NCBI GenBank assembly: GCA_018262875.1
Contig: JADFDL010000017.1
Coordinates: 1 to 15,642, forward strand
DNA: 15,642 bases
Reading direction: 5' to 3'
DNA from: Rhodocyclaceae bacterium
Lineage (GTDB): Bacteria > Pseudomonadota > Gammaproteobacteria > Burkholderiales > Rhodocyclaceae
The position numbers were made by a program, and so were the translations under genes. Positions 6,338-13,157 of the stretch are shown in pieces. Below the pieces are notes generated by a model. That model did no database searches, was not told where the DNA came from, and saw nothing but the letters and a program-made list of their open reading frames with translations. Position 1 is the stretch's first letter; the number at the start of each line of letters is the position of its first letter.

Positions 6338-6378
6338 ATCCCCTCTCCCTGGCCCTCTCCCCGCTTGCGGGGAGAGGG
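6338..6378 (-). repeat. GGGAGAGGG palindromic repeat, copy 4
   Basis: Perfect 12-base arms CCCTCTCCCCGC (6353-6364) and GCGGGGAGAGGG (6367-6378) around TT. On the minus strand it is followed by the tail CCAGGGAGAGGGGAT. Its orientation is opposite to the copy at 6290, so together they form a two-hairpin unit like the paired REP elements of enterobacteria. Confidence 0.85.
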
Positions 6379-6414
6379 AATATATCGCTTGCCCGGCAGC
6401 GATGCCATTGGGGT

Positions 6415-7185
6415 TTACCGCGCCGTCCAGCCCAGGTCCATGGTCAGCGCCGAACCGGTGATGACGCCGGCGGCAGGCGAGCAGAGATAGGCGACGAAGT
6501 CGGCCACCTCGGCCGGCTCGATCAGGCGCTTGATGGCGGCCGGCTCCAGAAATACCTTCTCGATCACCTCGGCTTCGGGGATGCCGCGCGTCTTCGACTG
6601 GTCGGCGATCTGGTTGTCCACCAGCGGCGTGCGCACGTAGGCCGGGCAGATGGCATTGGCGGTGATGCCGAACGCCCCGCCTTCCAGCGCGGCAGTCTTG
6701 GTCAGGCCGACCAGGCCGTGCTTGGCAGCGATGTAGCCGGCCTTGTTGGGCGAGGCGATGAGGCCATGGATCGACGAGATGTTCACAATGCGCCCCCACT
6801 GCTGCGCCTTCATCGCCGGCCAGCAGTAGCGCGTCAGCAGGAAGGGGGCGGTGAGCATCACTGCCTGCATCTTCTCCCACATGTCCTCGGGGAAGTCTTC
6901 GATCGGCGAGACGTGCTGAAAGCCGGCGTTGTTCACCAGGATGTGCACCGTTCCGTACTTCGCCAGGGCGGCGTCGACCAGCGCCTTGCAGTCTTCCCGC
7001 TTCGCCGAATCGCCCTTGACGAACATGCCGCCGATAGCCGCGGCCACCTCGGCACCCTTGTCGCTGATGTCGGCCACCGCCACGTTGGCGCCGTCGGCGG
7101 CGAGCCGCTCGGCGATGGCCTTGCCCAGCCCGCTCGCCGCGCCCGTCACGATCGCCGTTTTTCCTGCCAGACTGCCTTGCGTCAC
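6415..7185 (-). CDS. bdhA: D-3-hydroxybutyrate dehydrogenase
   Basis: A 256-residue short-chain dehydrogenase predicted to interconvert D-3-hydroxybutyrate and acetoacetate with NAD, a step in poly-hydroxybutyrate breakdown. Visible features: nucleotide-binding TGAASGLG (14-21), NNAG (85-88), catalytic Ser137/138, Tyr151 and Lys155 (YIAAK). The residues known to bind substrate in characterised 3-hydroxybutyrate dehydrogenases appear present: Gln90 in GFQHVSP, His140 in SSIHG, Lys148 in SPNKAG and a Gln in VDNQIADQ. This makes the specific call better than a generic SDR. The start is a GTG at 7185, supported by AAAGGAG at 7194-7200 (8-base spacing) and by 20 bases of separation from the regulator stop. 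It is probably co-transcribed with the kinase and regulator upstream. Confidence 0.9.
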   Translation of the reverse strand: MTQGSLAGKTAIVTGAASGLGKAIAERLAADGANVAVADISDKGAEVAAAIGGMFVKGDSAKREDCKALVDAALAKYGTVHILVNNAGFQHVSPIEDFPEDMWEKMQAVMLTAPFLLTRYCWPAMKAQQWGRIVNISSIHGLIASPNKAGYIAAKHGLVGLTKTAALEGGAFGITANAICPAYVRTPLVDNQIADQSKTRGIPEAEVIEKVFLEPAAIKRLIEPAEVADFVAYLCSPAAGVITGSALTMDLGWTAR

Positions 7186-7193
7186 TTGCGTTT

Positions 7194-7200
7194 CTCCTTT
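7194..7200 (-). promoter_or_regulatory. Ribosome binding site fixing the bdhA GTG start
   Basis: AAAGGAG on the minus strand, 8 bases before the GTG at 7185. It lies just outside the response-regulator stop and makes the GTG the preferred start. Confidence 0.8.
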
Positions 7201-7205
7201 TCCTG

Positions 7206-7811
7206 TTATTGCCTGCCGCGCATGACGGCCTGGACCAGTTCGGCCACCGTGCGCACTGCCATCTTGTTCATGATGCGGGAGCGGTGCACTTCCACCGTCT
7301 TGATGCTGATGTTCAGCACATCGGCGACCTGTTTGTTCAGCTTGCCGGCGACGATGAGGTTCATCACCTCGACCTCCCGCTCGGTCAGGGCCGCCAGCCG
7401 GCGCGCCGCCGCGACCCCCTGCTGATTCTTTTCGCGGTTGTTGCGGTCAAGCTCCAGGCACTGCTCGATCAGCCGCAGCATGTCCTTGTCGCCGAACGGC
7501 TTCTCGATGAAGTCCACGGCGCCCTTCTTGAGCGCGGAGACGGCCATCGGCACGTCGCCATGGCCGGTGATGAAAATCACCGGCAGCGTGCAGTGGCGCG
7601 CGTTCAGCTTCTCGTAGAGTTCCAGGCCGCTCATGCCGGGCATGCGCACATCGAGCACTATGCAGCCGGCCATGCCGTCGCGGCAGGCGGCGAGGAAATC
7701 CTCCGCCGAAGAATAGGCCGTCACGGCGAAGCCCTGCGACTCGAGCAGCCACAGCAGTGAGTCGCGCATGGCCTCGTCGTCGTCGACGATGTAAACGCGT
7801 TGGTCGGTCAC
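7206..7811 (-). CDS. FixJ/NarL-type response regulator
   Basis: A 201-residue two-component response regulator. The receiver domain (about 1-120) has the acidic pocket Asp10-Asp12 (VDDDEAM), the phosphoacceptor Asp54 (VLDVRMPGMSG), Thr82 (FITGHGD) and Lys104 (EKPF). A short linker leads to a LuxR-type helix-turn-helix from about residue 138: LTEREVEVMNLIVAGKLNKQ and KTVEVHRSRIMNKM. This is the FixJ/TtrR/DctR layout. The start is a GTG at 7811; it overlaps the kinase stop (GTGA), so the two are translationally coupled and almost certainly cognate. The likely targets are the divergent binding-protein promoter and its own operon, since paired palindromes lie between them. FixJ proper controls oxygen-dependent genes; the metabolic neighbours suggest a carboxylate response instead. 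Confidence 0.93.
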   Translation of the reverse strand: MTDQRVYIVDDDEAMRDSLLWLLESQGFAVTAYSSAEDFLAACRDGMAGCIVLDVRMPGMSGLELYEKLNARHCTLPVIFITGHGDVPMAVSALKKGAVDFIEKPFGDKDMLRLIEQCLELDRNNREKNQQGVAAARRLAALTEREVEVMNLIVAGKLNKQVADVLNISIKTVEVHRSRIMNKMAVRTVAELVQAVMRGRQ

Positions 7812-10534
7812 GGTTCAGTTCCTGTTGCCCTCTCCGAACCCTCTCCCGCCAGCGTGAGAGGGGAGTGGGTAGGCAGTGTAAACCGAAACACGCTGCCGCC
7901 TCCTGGATTGGCTTGCAGCCACAGCCGGCCGTCGTGGTACTCGACGATGGAGCGGCAGATGTTCAGCCCCATGCCCATGCCCTCAGCCTTGGTGGTGAAG
8001 AAGGGCACAAAGAGCCGCTCCACTTGTTCGTCGGTCAGGCCGCAGCCGCGATCGGCCACCGCCACCTCGACGGCAGTGCCGTCGAGGTGGGCCGTGAGCG
8101 CCAGCACGCGCTCATCGGCCAGCGTCTGGTGCATGGACTCGATGCCGTTCTTCACCAGATTCAGCACCACCTGCTCGATCATGATGCGGTCGGCGAACAC
8201 CGGCGGCAGTTCGGGCGGAATGTCCACGCAGATGGCCACGCCCGCCTTGCGCGCCTCGATGTCGGCGAAGCCGATGGCTTCCTCGACGATGTCGGCCAAC
8301 GCCACCGGGGCGCGCACCGGCTCGCTCTTCTTCACGAATTCGCGCGTGCGGCGGATGATCTTGCCGGCGCGCTCGGCCTGGGTGCTGGCCTTCTCCATGG
8401 CGGCGAGAATGTCTTCCTGCCGGTAGTCGCCCGACTTGATGCGGTTGACGCTGCCCATGCAGTAGTTGGCGATGGCGGAGAGCGGCTGGTTCAGTTCGTG
8501 CGCCAGCGAGGAGGCCATCTCGCCCAGGGTGATGAGCCGCGAGGTCTGTTCCAGCCGCTCCTGGTGCTGCAGGGCCGCTTCCTCCATGTGCTTGCGGTCG
8601 GTGATGTCGGTAGCGATCTCCATGCGCACGATGCGGCCGCCCACCCAGCGGATGGCGCGGTCGCGCAGATGGAGCCAGCGGCCGGAAAGCCGGTGCCGGA
8701 TCTCGCCGTCGAACAGCTCGCGCGGCACGTCGTCAAGGCCGAGGCGGCGCGGATCGGCCTGGAAATCGCCGCGCTCTGGATGGCAGACGGTGGTGACTTG
8801 CCAGCAGTTCTTGCCGATCGCGTCGAAACCGTAAAGATTCTTGAAGGCGCGGTTGGCATAGAGGATCTCGTCGTTCTCCACATCCGCCACGTAGACCGCC
8901 GTGTCGAGGCCGTCGAGCACGGCGACGAAGCGCTCGTGCGCCGCCTCCAGCTCGGCGCGCGCACGCTTCGGCTCGGTGATGTCGTTCATCGAGGCCATCC
9001 AGCCGAGCTGGCGGCCGGCACTGTCGATGAGTGGCGAAATATACATGCGCACGTCGAAGCGATGGCCATCGCGTCGCATGATGCGCATCTCGTAGCCGCC
9101 CGGCGGCGCCTGCCCGGCCAGGGTCTGCTCCAGGTCGCGGCGCAACTGCCCCGCCCCTTCGGGCGGCCAGTAGGGAAAAGGCGGCCGGATGCCGAGCAGC
9201 TCCTGCTCGCTCCAGCCGATCATGCGGCAGAAGGCCGGGTTGACGAAAATGATGCGGCCCTCGAGGTCGATGGCGCGGATGCCGGTGACGAGCGACTCGC
9301 CCATCGCCTTGCGGAAGGCATAGGCGCTCTTCAGCTTCTCCTCGTCCTCGCGCCGGTCGGTGATGTCGTGGGCGACGGCGTAGAGCAGCTTCTCCTCGGG
9401 CACCGGGTTGATGGCCCACAGCAGCCAGCGGTAGCGGCCGTCCGCGCCGCGCCAGCGGCTCTCGAAACCGGCGGGCTTGCCGGAGGCGAGCTGCCGCAGT
9501 TCTTCCACGGTCGCGGCCAAATCCTCGGGATGCACGTAATCGAGCATCGGCTTGCCGGTGATCTCATCGGCCGCGTAGCCAAGCACGCGGCCGAAGGCCG
9601 GGTTTACGCGGCGGAATCCGCCGTCCATGTCGGCGATGCAGAGCATGTCGAGCGACAGGTTGAAGAGGCGGTCGCGCTCCTTCTCCACCCTGACACGGCG
9701 CTGGAAATGGCTGCGCAGCGCCCACAGGCTCCACACCACCACCAGCGTCAGGCCGAGGATGAGGAACAGCGGCACCACCCGCGCCACGCCCGGATCGGTG
9801 CGGAAGGCCTTGGCGCGCAGGGCCAGACCGTTGCCGGGCGGATCGAAGTCGATCGAATAGCTCAGCGCGTCGTCGGCCGGCTTCACCGTCGTGTTGGAAG
9901 CCAGCACCTGGCCGCCGGCGTCCACGATGCCCAGGCTGTATTTCTCGCCGAACCAGTGCGGCACCAGATGGCGCACCACGCCCTCGACGCTGTACACCGC
10001 CACCAGAGCGCCCAGATAAGTGCGGCCGAACTGCACGGGAACATAGAGTTCCAGCAGCGCGGCGCCGCGATGGTTGACGTAGGCCTCGCCGTAAGTCGGC
10101 AGGCCGGACGTGAGCGCATGGGCGAAACTGACCGGCTGCGCGCCGGCCAGGCGCTCGCCGGCGATCCAGTCGGTCGTCTCGAAGGGCGCCGTCCAGCGGA
10201 TGATCTGGCCAGAATCCACCCAGACGAGATTGGTCAGCTCCGGCGTGTTGGCGAGGTATTGCGTGGCGCGCACCTGGAAGGCGCCGCGATCGAGCTTGCC
10301 CTCGGCCATCTCGCGCGCCATCTGCGACAGGGTGTCCTGCGTGCCCTGCATGTGCAGGCGCATGGTCTGCTCGGCCCACTGCACGTCGCGGCCGAGCGCG
10401 TCGTTTTGCAGGTCGGTCTCGCGCTTCTGCAGGCCCCAGACGAGCACCAGCATGGCCAGGGCGAAGACGCCGATGGCGAGGTAGGGAACGCTCAATACCC
10501 AGTTGCGCTGGTTCGCGGTGGTTTCGCGGCTCAT
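7808..10534 (-). CDS. Membrane sensor histidine kinase with three PAS-like domains
   Basis: A 908-residue kinase. A membrane helix (about 13-35) and a second (about 253-274) bracket a periplasmic sensor domain of about 215 residues. The cytoplasmic part has PAS1 (about 285-395, ending in HDITDRR), PAS2 (about 405-522, ending in NDITEPK) and PAS3 (about 530-647, ending in TDITDRK). Next come the phosphoacceptor His679 in SLAHELNQPLSAI and the ATPase domain: N box NLVKNGIES (792-800), G1 DRGCG (828-832), F box FVPFFTTK, G2 GMGMGLNI (852-859). HELNQPL is the motif of FixL/DctS-type kinases. The start is the ATG at 10534; an in-frame GTG at 10588 lies in the operator-like palindromes and is rejected. 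The last 17 or so residues come largely from a dispersed repeat. The ligand is unknown; the neighbours suggest a small carboxylate. Confidence 0.93.
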   Translation of the reverse strand: MSRETTANQRNWVLSVPYLAIGVFALAMLVLVWGLQKRETDLQNDALGRDVQWAEQTMRLHMQGTQDTLSQMAREMAEGKLDRGAFQVRATQYLANTPELTNLVWVDSGQIIRWTAPFETTDWIAGERLAGAQPVSFAHALTSGLPTYGEAYVNHRGAALLELYVPVQFGRTYLGALVAVYSVEGVVRHLVPHWFGEKYSLGIVDAGGQVLASNTTVKPADDALSYSIDFDPPGNGLALRAKAFRTDPGVARVVPLFLILGLTLVVVWSLWALRSHFQRRVRVEKERDRLFNLSLDMLCIADMDGGFRRVNPAFGRVLGYAADEITGKPMLDYVHPEDLAATVEELRQLASGKPAGFESRWRGADGRYRWLLWAINPVPEEKLLYAVAHDITDRREDEEKLKSAYAFRKAMGESLVTGIRAIDLEGRIIFVNPAFCRMIGWSEQELLGIRPPFPYWPPEGAGQLRRDLEQTLAGQAPPGGYEMRIMRRDGHRFDVRMYISPLIDSAGRQLGWMASMNDITEPKRARAELEAAHERFVAVLDGLDTAVYVADVENDEILYANRAFKNLYGFDAIGKNCWQVTTVCHPERGDFQADPRRLGLDDVPRELFDGEIRHRLSGRWLHLRDRAIRWVGGRIVRMEIATDITDRKHMEEAALQHQERLEQTSRLITLGEMASSLAHELNQPLSAIANYCMGSVNRIKSGDYRQEDILAAMEKASTQAERAGKIIRRTREFVKKSEPVRAPVALADIVEEAIGFADIEARKAGVAICVDIPPELPPVFADRIMIEQVVLNLVKNGIESMHQTLADERVLALTAHLDGTAVEVAVADRGCGLTDEQVERLFVPFFTTKAEGMGMGLNICRSIVEYHDGRLWLQANPGGGSVFRFTLPTHSPLTLAGEGSERATGTEP
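7824..7862 (-). repeat. GGGAGAGGG palindromic repeat, copy 5, inside the kinase 3' end
   Basis: Arms CCCTCTCCCGC (7839-7849) and GCGTGAGAGGG (7852-7862) with one mismatch and a 2-base loop. On the minus strand a tail TTCGGAGAGGGCAAC follows. The element is translated as part of the kinase C-terminus (about residues 891-904), the only copy here inside an intact reading frame. Confidence 0.75.
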
Positions 10535-10576
10535 GTTTGCTTGCAGAATGGCATCGCGGATTTTCTCACGCCCCAA

Positions 10577-10604
10577 GGGTATACCCACGCTTGGGGTTAA
10601 CCCC
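10577..10604. promoter_or_regulatory. Paired palindromes, candidate response-regulator operator
   Basis: Two perfect palindromes, GGGTATACCC (10577-10586) and GGGGTTAACCCC (10593-10604), share a GGGTWWACCC core and have centres 17 bases apart. The first is also flanked by CCCCAAG (10571-10577) and CTTGGGG (10590-10596) arms. They sit in the 128-base gap between the divergent kinase and binding-protein genes. Relative to the start predicted from the promoter at 10608-10635 they lie near -43 and -60, positions typical for an activator. Confidence 0.5.
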
Positions 10605-10607
10605 GAT

Positions 10608-10635
10608 TTGCCCGAGGCCTTTCGGCCGCTACGCT
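10608..10635 (+). promoter_or_regulatory. Candidate promoter for the binding-protein genes
   Basis: TTGCCC (10608-10613) and TACGCT (10630-10635) with a 16-base spacer. The match is weak, as expected for an activator-dependent promoter, and it lies directly downstream of the paired palindromes. The start codon is 28 bases beyond the -10. Confidence 0.35.
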
Positions 10636-10662
10636 GAAGTACGTTTTGTTGCGGAGAACACG

Positions 10663-11844
10663 ATGGCGCTGATGCGTCTGATCGCAGTCGCCTGGTGCGC
10701 CGCCTGTGCCACGGCGCTGGCGGCAGAGCCGATTCGCATCGGCGTCTCCGGCCCGTTCACCGGCGGTTCCAGCCCGATGGGCATTTCCATGCGCGACGGC
10801 ATCCGCGTCGCCGCCGCGGAGATCAACGCCTCGGGCGGCCTGCTCGGTCGGCCGGTTCAGCTCGTCGAGCGCGACGACCAGGCACGCAACGAGCTGGGTG
10901 TGCAGATCGCCCGCGAGCTCGTCGTCAAGGAAAAGATCGTCGCCGGCGTCGGCATCGTCAACACCGGCGTCGCGCTGGCCAGCCAGCGCGTCTACCAGGA
11001 GGCGCGCATCCCGATGATCACGGCGGTGGCGACCGGCTCGATCGTCACGCGCCAGTTCCTGCCGCCGCAGCATCCGGAGAACTTCATTTTCCGCGTCTCG
11101 GCCAGCGACACCATCCAGGCCGCCATGATCGTCGAGGAGGCCGTCGAGCATCGCAGGTTCAGGAAGGTGGCCATCCTCGCCGACTCGACCAACTACGGCC
11201 AGCTCGGCCGCGAGGACCTCGAGCGCGCCCTGGAAAAGAAGGGCATCCGGCCTGTCTCGGTAGGCAAGTTCAATATCCGCGACGTCGATATGACACGCCT
11301 GCTGGTTGCCGCACGCGAGGCCGGCGCCGAGGCACTCCTCACCTACGGCATCGGGCCCGAGCTGGCGCAGATCGCCAACGGCGCAGCCAAGCTCGGCTGG
11401 CCGGTGCCGATCATCGGCAGCTGGCCGCTGTCCATGTCCAACTTCATCGACAACGCCGGCCCTAACGGCGAAGGCGCGCGCATGCCGCAGACCTTCATTC
11501 AGGCGCCCGACACCCCCAAGCGCCGCGCTTTCATCGAGGCCTATCAGAAGCTCTCTCGTACCGAACGCATGCCCTCGCCCTCCGCCGCCGCCCAGGGCTA
11601 CGACGCCATGCTGCTGCTGGCCGCCGCCATTCGCCAGGCCGGCACCACGCACGGATCGCGCGTGCGCGAAGCACTGGAATCCCTCAAGGAAAAAGTCGAG
11701 GGTGTCGTAATGACCTATGAGCGGCCTTTCTCCCGCAGCGACCACGAGGCTATCGACAACCCTGGCCAGGTGGTCATGGGCGAAGTGCGCAACGGAAGGG
11801 TGGTGCACGCGCCGCAGGAACCCAAAAAAAAACCGGCGAAGTAA
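10663..11844 (+). CDS. Branched-chain amino acid-type ABC substrate-binding protein (SBP1)
   Basis: A 393-residue periplasmic binding protein of the LivJ-like type I fold (Peripla_BP_6 group). A signal peptide (MALMRLIAVAWCAACATALA, cut near residue 21) precedes the first strand EPIRIGVSGPFTGGSSPMG. Other family segments are LLGRPVQLVERDDQA, the hinge region LTYGIGPELAQIANGAAKL and GSWPLSMSNF. The mature part has no cysteine and ends in a lysine-rich tail encoded over a nine-A tract. The start is the ATG at 10663, with GGAG six bases upstream; the longer frame from 10537 crosses the operator and lacks a signal at its N-terminus. It is divergent from the kinase, paralogous to the next gene, and has no permease or ATPase beside it. 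The ligand cannot be read from sequence; LivJ-like proteins bind amino acids, amides, aromatic acids and other carboxylates. Confidence 0.9.
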   Translation: MALMRLIAVAWCAACATALAAEPIRIGVSGPFTGGSSPMGISMRDGIRVAAAEINASGGLLGRPVQLVERDDQARNELGVQIARELVVKEKIVAGVGIVNTGVALASQRVYQEARIPMITAVATGSIVTRQFLPPQHPENFIFRVSASDTIQAAMIVEEAVEHRRFRKVAILADSTNYGQLGREDLERALEKKGIRPVSVGKFNIRDVDMTRLLVAAREAGAEALLTYGIGPELAQIANGAAKLGWPVPIIGSWPLSMSNFIDNAGPNGEGARMPQTFIQAPDTPKRRAFIEAYQKLSRTERMPSPSAAAQGYDAMLLLAAAIRQAGTTHGSRVREALESLKEKVEGVVMTYERPFSRSDHEAIDNPGQVVMGEVRNGRVVHAPQEPKKKPAK

Positions 11845-11899
11845 GGCTTCGACCGAGTTCGTCCCCCGTCCTCACAAGGGATGGACTTATTCACGCATG

Positions 11900-11906
11900 A
11901 AGGAAG
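11900..11906 (+). promoter_or_regulatory. Ribosome binding site fixing the SBP2 start
   Basis: AAGGAAG, with 7 bases from its AGGA core to the ATG at 11912. It favours that ATG, which begins a signal peptide, over the in-frame ATG at 11897. Confidence 0.75.
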
Positions 11907-11911
11907 ACACC

Positions 11912-13111
11912 ATGAGGCTCAAACTCTCCCTGCTCGCCTGCCTGGCAGGCCTGCCGATTTCCATCTGCCCGGCCGCCGGCCCCGAACCGATCCGCATCGG
12001 CGTCACCTGCCCATTTACCGGAGGCTCCAGCCCGATGGGTGAATCGATGCGCAACGGGATCCGCATGGCGACCGAAGAAATCAACTGGAAGGGCGGCATC
12101 CTCGGCCGGCCCATCGAACTGATCGAGCGCGACGACGAGGCGAACCCCGACAAGGGCCGCACCTTTGCCGAGGAACTCACCGGCAAGGCCAGAGTCGTCG
12201 CCACCATCGGCAGTTGCAACACCGGCGTGGTGCTGAAGACCATCGATCTGTATCAGAAAGCAAGAATTCCGCTGCTGGTGCCGGTGGCCACCGGCGTGGC
12301 CATCACCACCACCTTTGCCAAGGAAGCGGAGCACTACATCTTCCGCAATTCCGCCAACGACGACATCCAGGCACAACTCGTCGCACGCGAAGCGGTCGAA
12401 CGGCGGCGCTTCAGGAAGGTCGCAGTGTTTCACGACACCACCGCCTATGGCGCGCAGGGCAAGGATTTCCTTCTCGCCGCACTGGACAAGCTCGGCGTCA
12501 AGCCGGTCGCGGTGGAGGCCTTCCCGCTCGGCGTGGCGGACCTTTCCGGTGCACTGGACAGGGCGCGCAAGGCCGGCGCCGAAGTCATCCTCACCTACAC
12601 CGTCGGCCCCGAACTGGCGGTCATCGCCAACAGCCGTGCCAAGCTCAAATGGAAGGCGCCCATCGTCGGCAGCTGGCCGCTGTCGTGGACCAACTTCCTC
12701 AACGCCGCCAAGGAAAACGCCGAGGGCGCCCGCATGCCGCAGACCTTCATCGAGGAGCCGACCAGTTCGCGCCGCACCGAGTTCATCCTCACCTATCTCG
12801 GCAAGTACAACCTGAAGCGCATGTCCTCGGCCGTCTCTGCCGCCCAAGGTTACGACGCCATGCTGATCCTTGCCGCCGCCATCCGCCAGGCCAACTCCAC
12901 CGACGGCACGAAAATCCGCGCCGCCCTGGAAGACCTCAAGGGACGCATACCCGGCGTCGTGTCCACCTATGAACAGCCTTTCACCAAAACCGACCACGAA
13001 GCCGTCACGGCCAGCATGGTGACCATGGGCGAGGTCAGGCAGGGCATCATCACCTTCGCCTACAAGGAAGACGAGAAGGCCGCCATCGTCGGCCGCAAGC
13101 GGACCAATTGA
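11912..13111 (+). CDS. Branched-chain amino acid-type ABC substrate-binding protein, paralogue (SBP2)
   Basis: A 399-residue periplasmic binding protein closely related to SBP1, sharing PFTGGSSPMG, RRFRKVA, EGARMPQTFI and AAQGYDAML in the same order. The signal peptide is MRLKLSLLACLAGLPISICP with cleavage near AAG. The mature protein has exactly two cysteines, Cys33 (VTCPFTGG) and Cys102 (GSCNTG); SBP1 has Ser-Gly and Ile-Val at these places. Both loops are expected on the ligand-facing side of lobe 1. The gene follows SBP1 by 67 bases with no promoter or terminator visible between, so one operon is likely, and a strong terminator follows. The pair looks like a tandem duplication with diverged binding sites. 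No transporter partner is encoded here. Confidence 0.9.
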   Translation: MRLKLSLLACLAGLPISICPAAGPEPIRIGVTCPFTGGSSPMGESMRNGIRMATEEINWKGGILGRPIELIERDDEANPDKGRTFAEELTGKARVVATIGSCNTGVVLKTIDLYQKARIPLLVPVATGVAITTTFAKEAEHYIFRNSANDDIQAQLVAREAVERRRFRKVAVFHDTTAYGAQGKDFLLAALDKLGVKPVAVEAFPLGVADLSGALDRARKAGAEVILTYTVGPELAVIANSRAKLKWKAPIVGSWPLSWTNFLNAAKENAEGARMPQTFIEEPTSSRRTEFILTYLGKYNLKRMSSAVSAAQGYDAMLILAAAIRQANSTDGTKIRAALEDLKGRIPGVVSTYEQPFTKTDHEAVTASMVTMGEVRQGIITFAYKEDEKAAIVGRKRTN

Positions 13112-13123
13112 CTCCTCGCGTAC

Positions 13124-13151
13124 CGCCCCGGAAGACCCGGGGCGTTTTTTT
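13124..13151 (+). terminator. Rho-independent terminator after the binding-protein operon
   Basis: Perfect 8-base arms CGCCCCGG (13124-13131) and CCGGGGCG (13137-13144) with a 5-base loop, followed by seven T. It begins 12 bases after the SBP2 stop and separates this operon from aceE. Confidence 0.93.
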
Positions 13152-13157
13152 CACATA

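Noticed and set aside
2297..6378. CRISPR array suggested by recurring palindromes
   Set aside because: Copies are kilobases apart, with no regular spacers and no cas genes.
5269..7425. A 718-codon plus-strand frame across lutB, lutA and bdhA
   Set aside because: It crosses three clear minus-strand genes and two palindromic repeats; the product has no family features.
10535..10588. Earlier GTG start (10588) for the kinase
   Set aside because: It would encode the operator-like palindrome as protein; the ATG at 10534 directly precedes a normal N-terminus and membrane helix.
7757..10600. A 947-codon open frame on the plus strand opposite the kinase
   Set aside because: It mirrors the kinase codon pattern in GC-rich DNA, its product is low-complexity His/Arg/Ala-rich, and no domain is recognisable.
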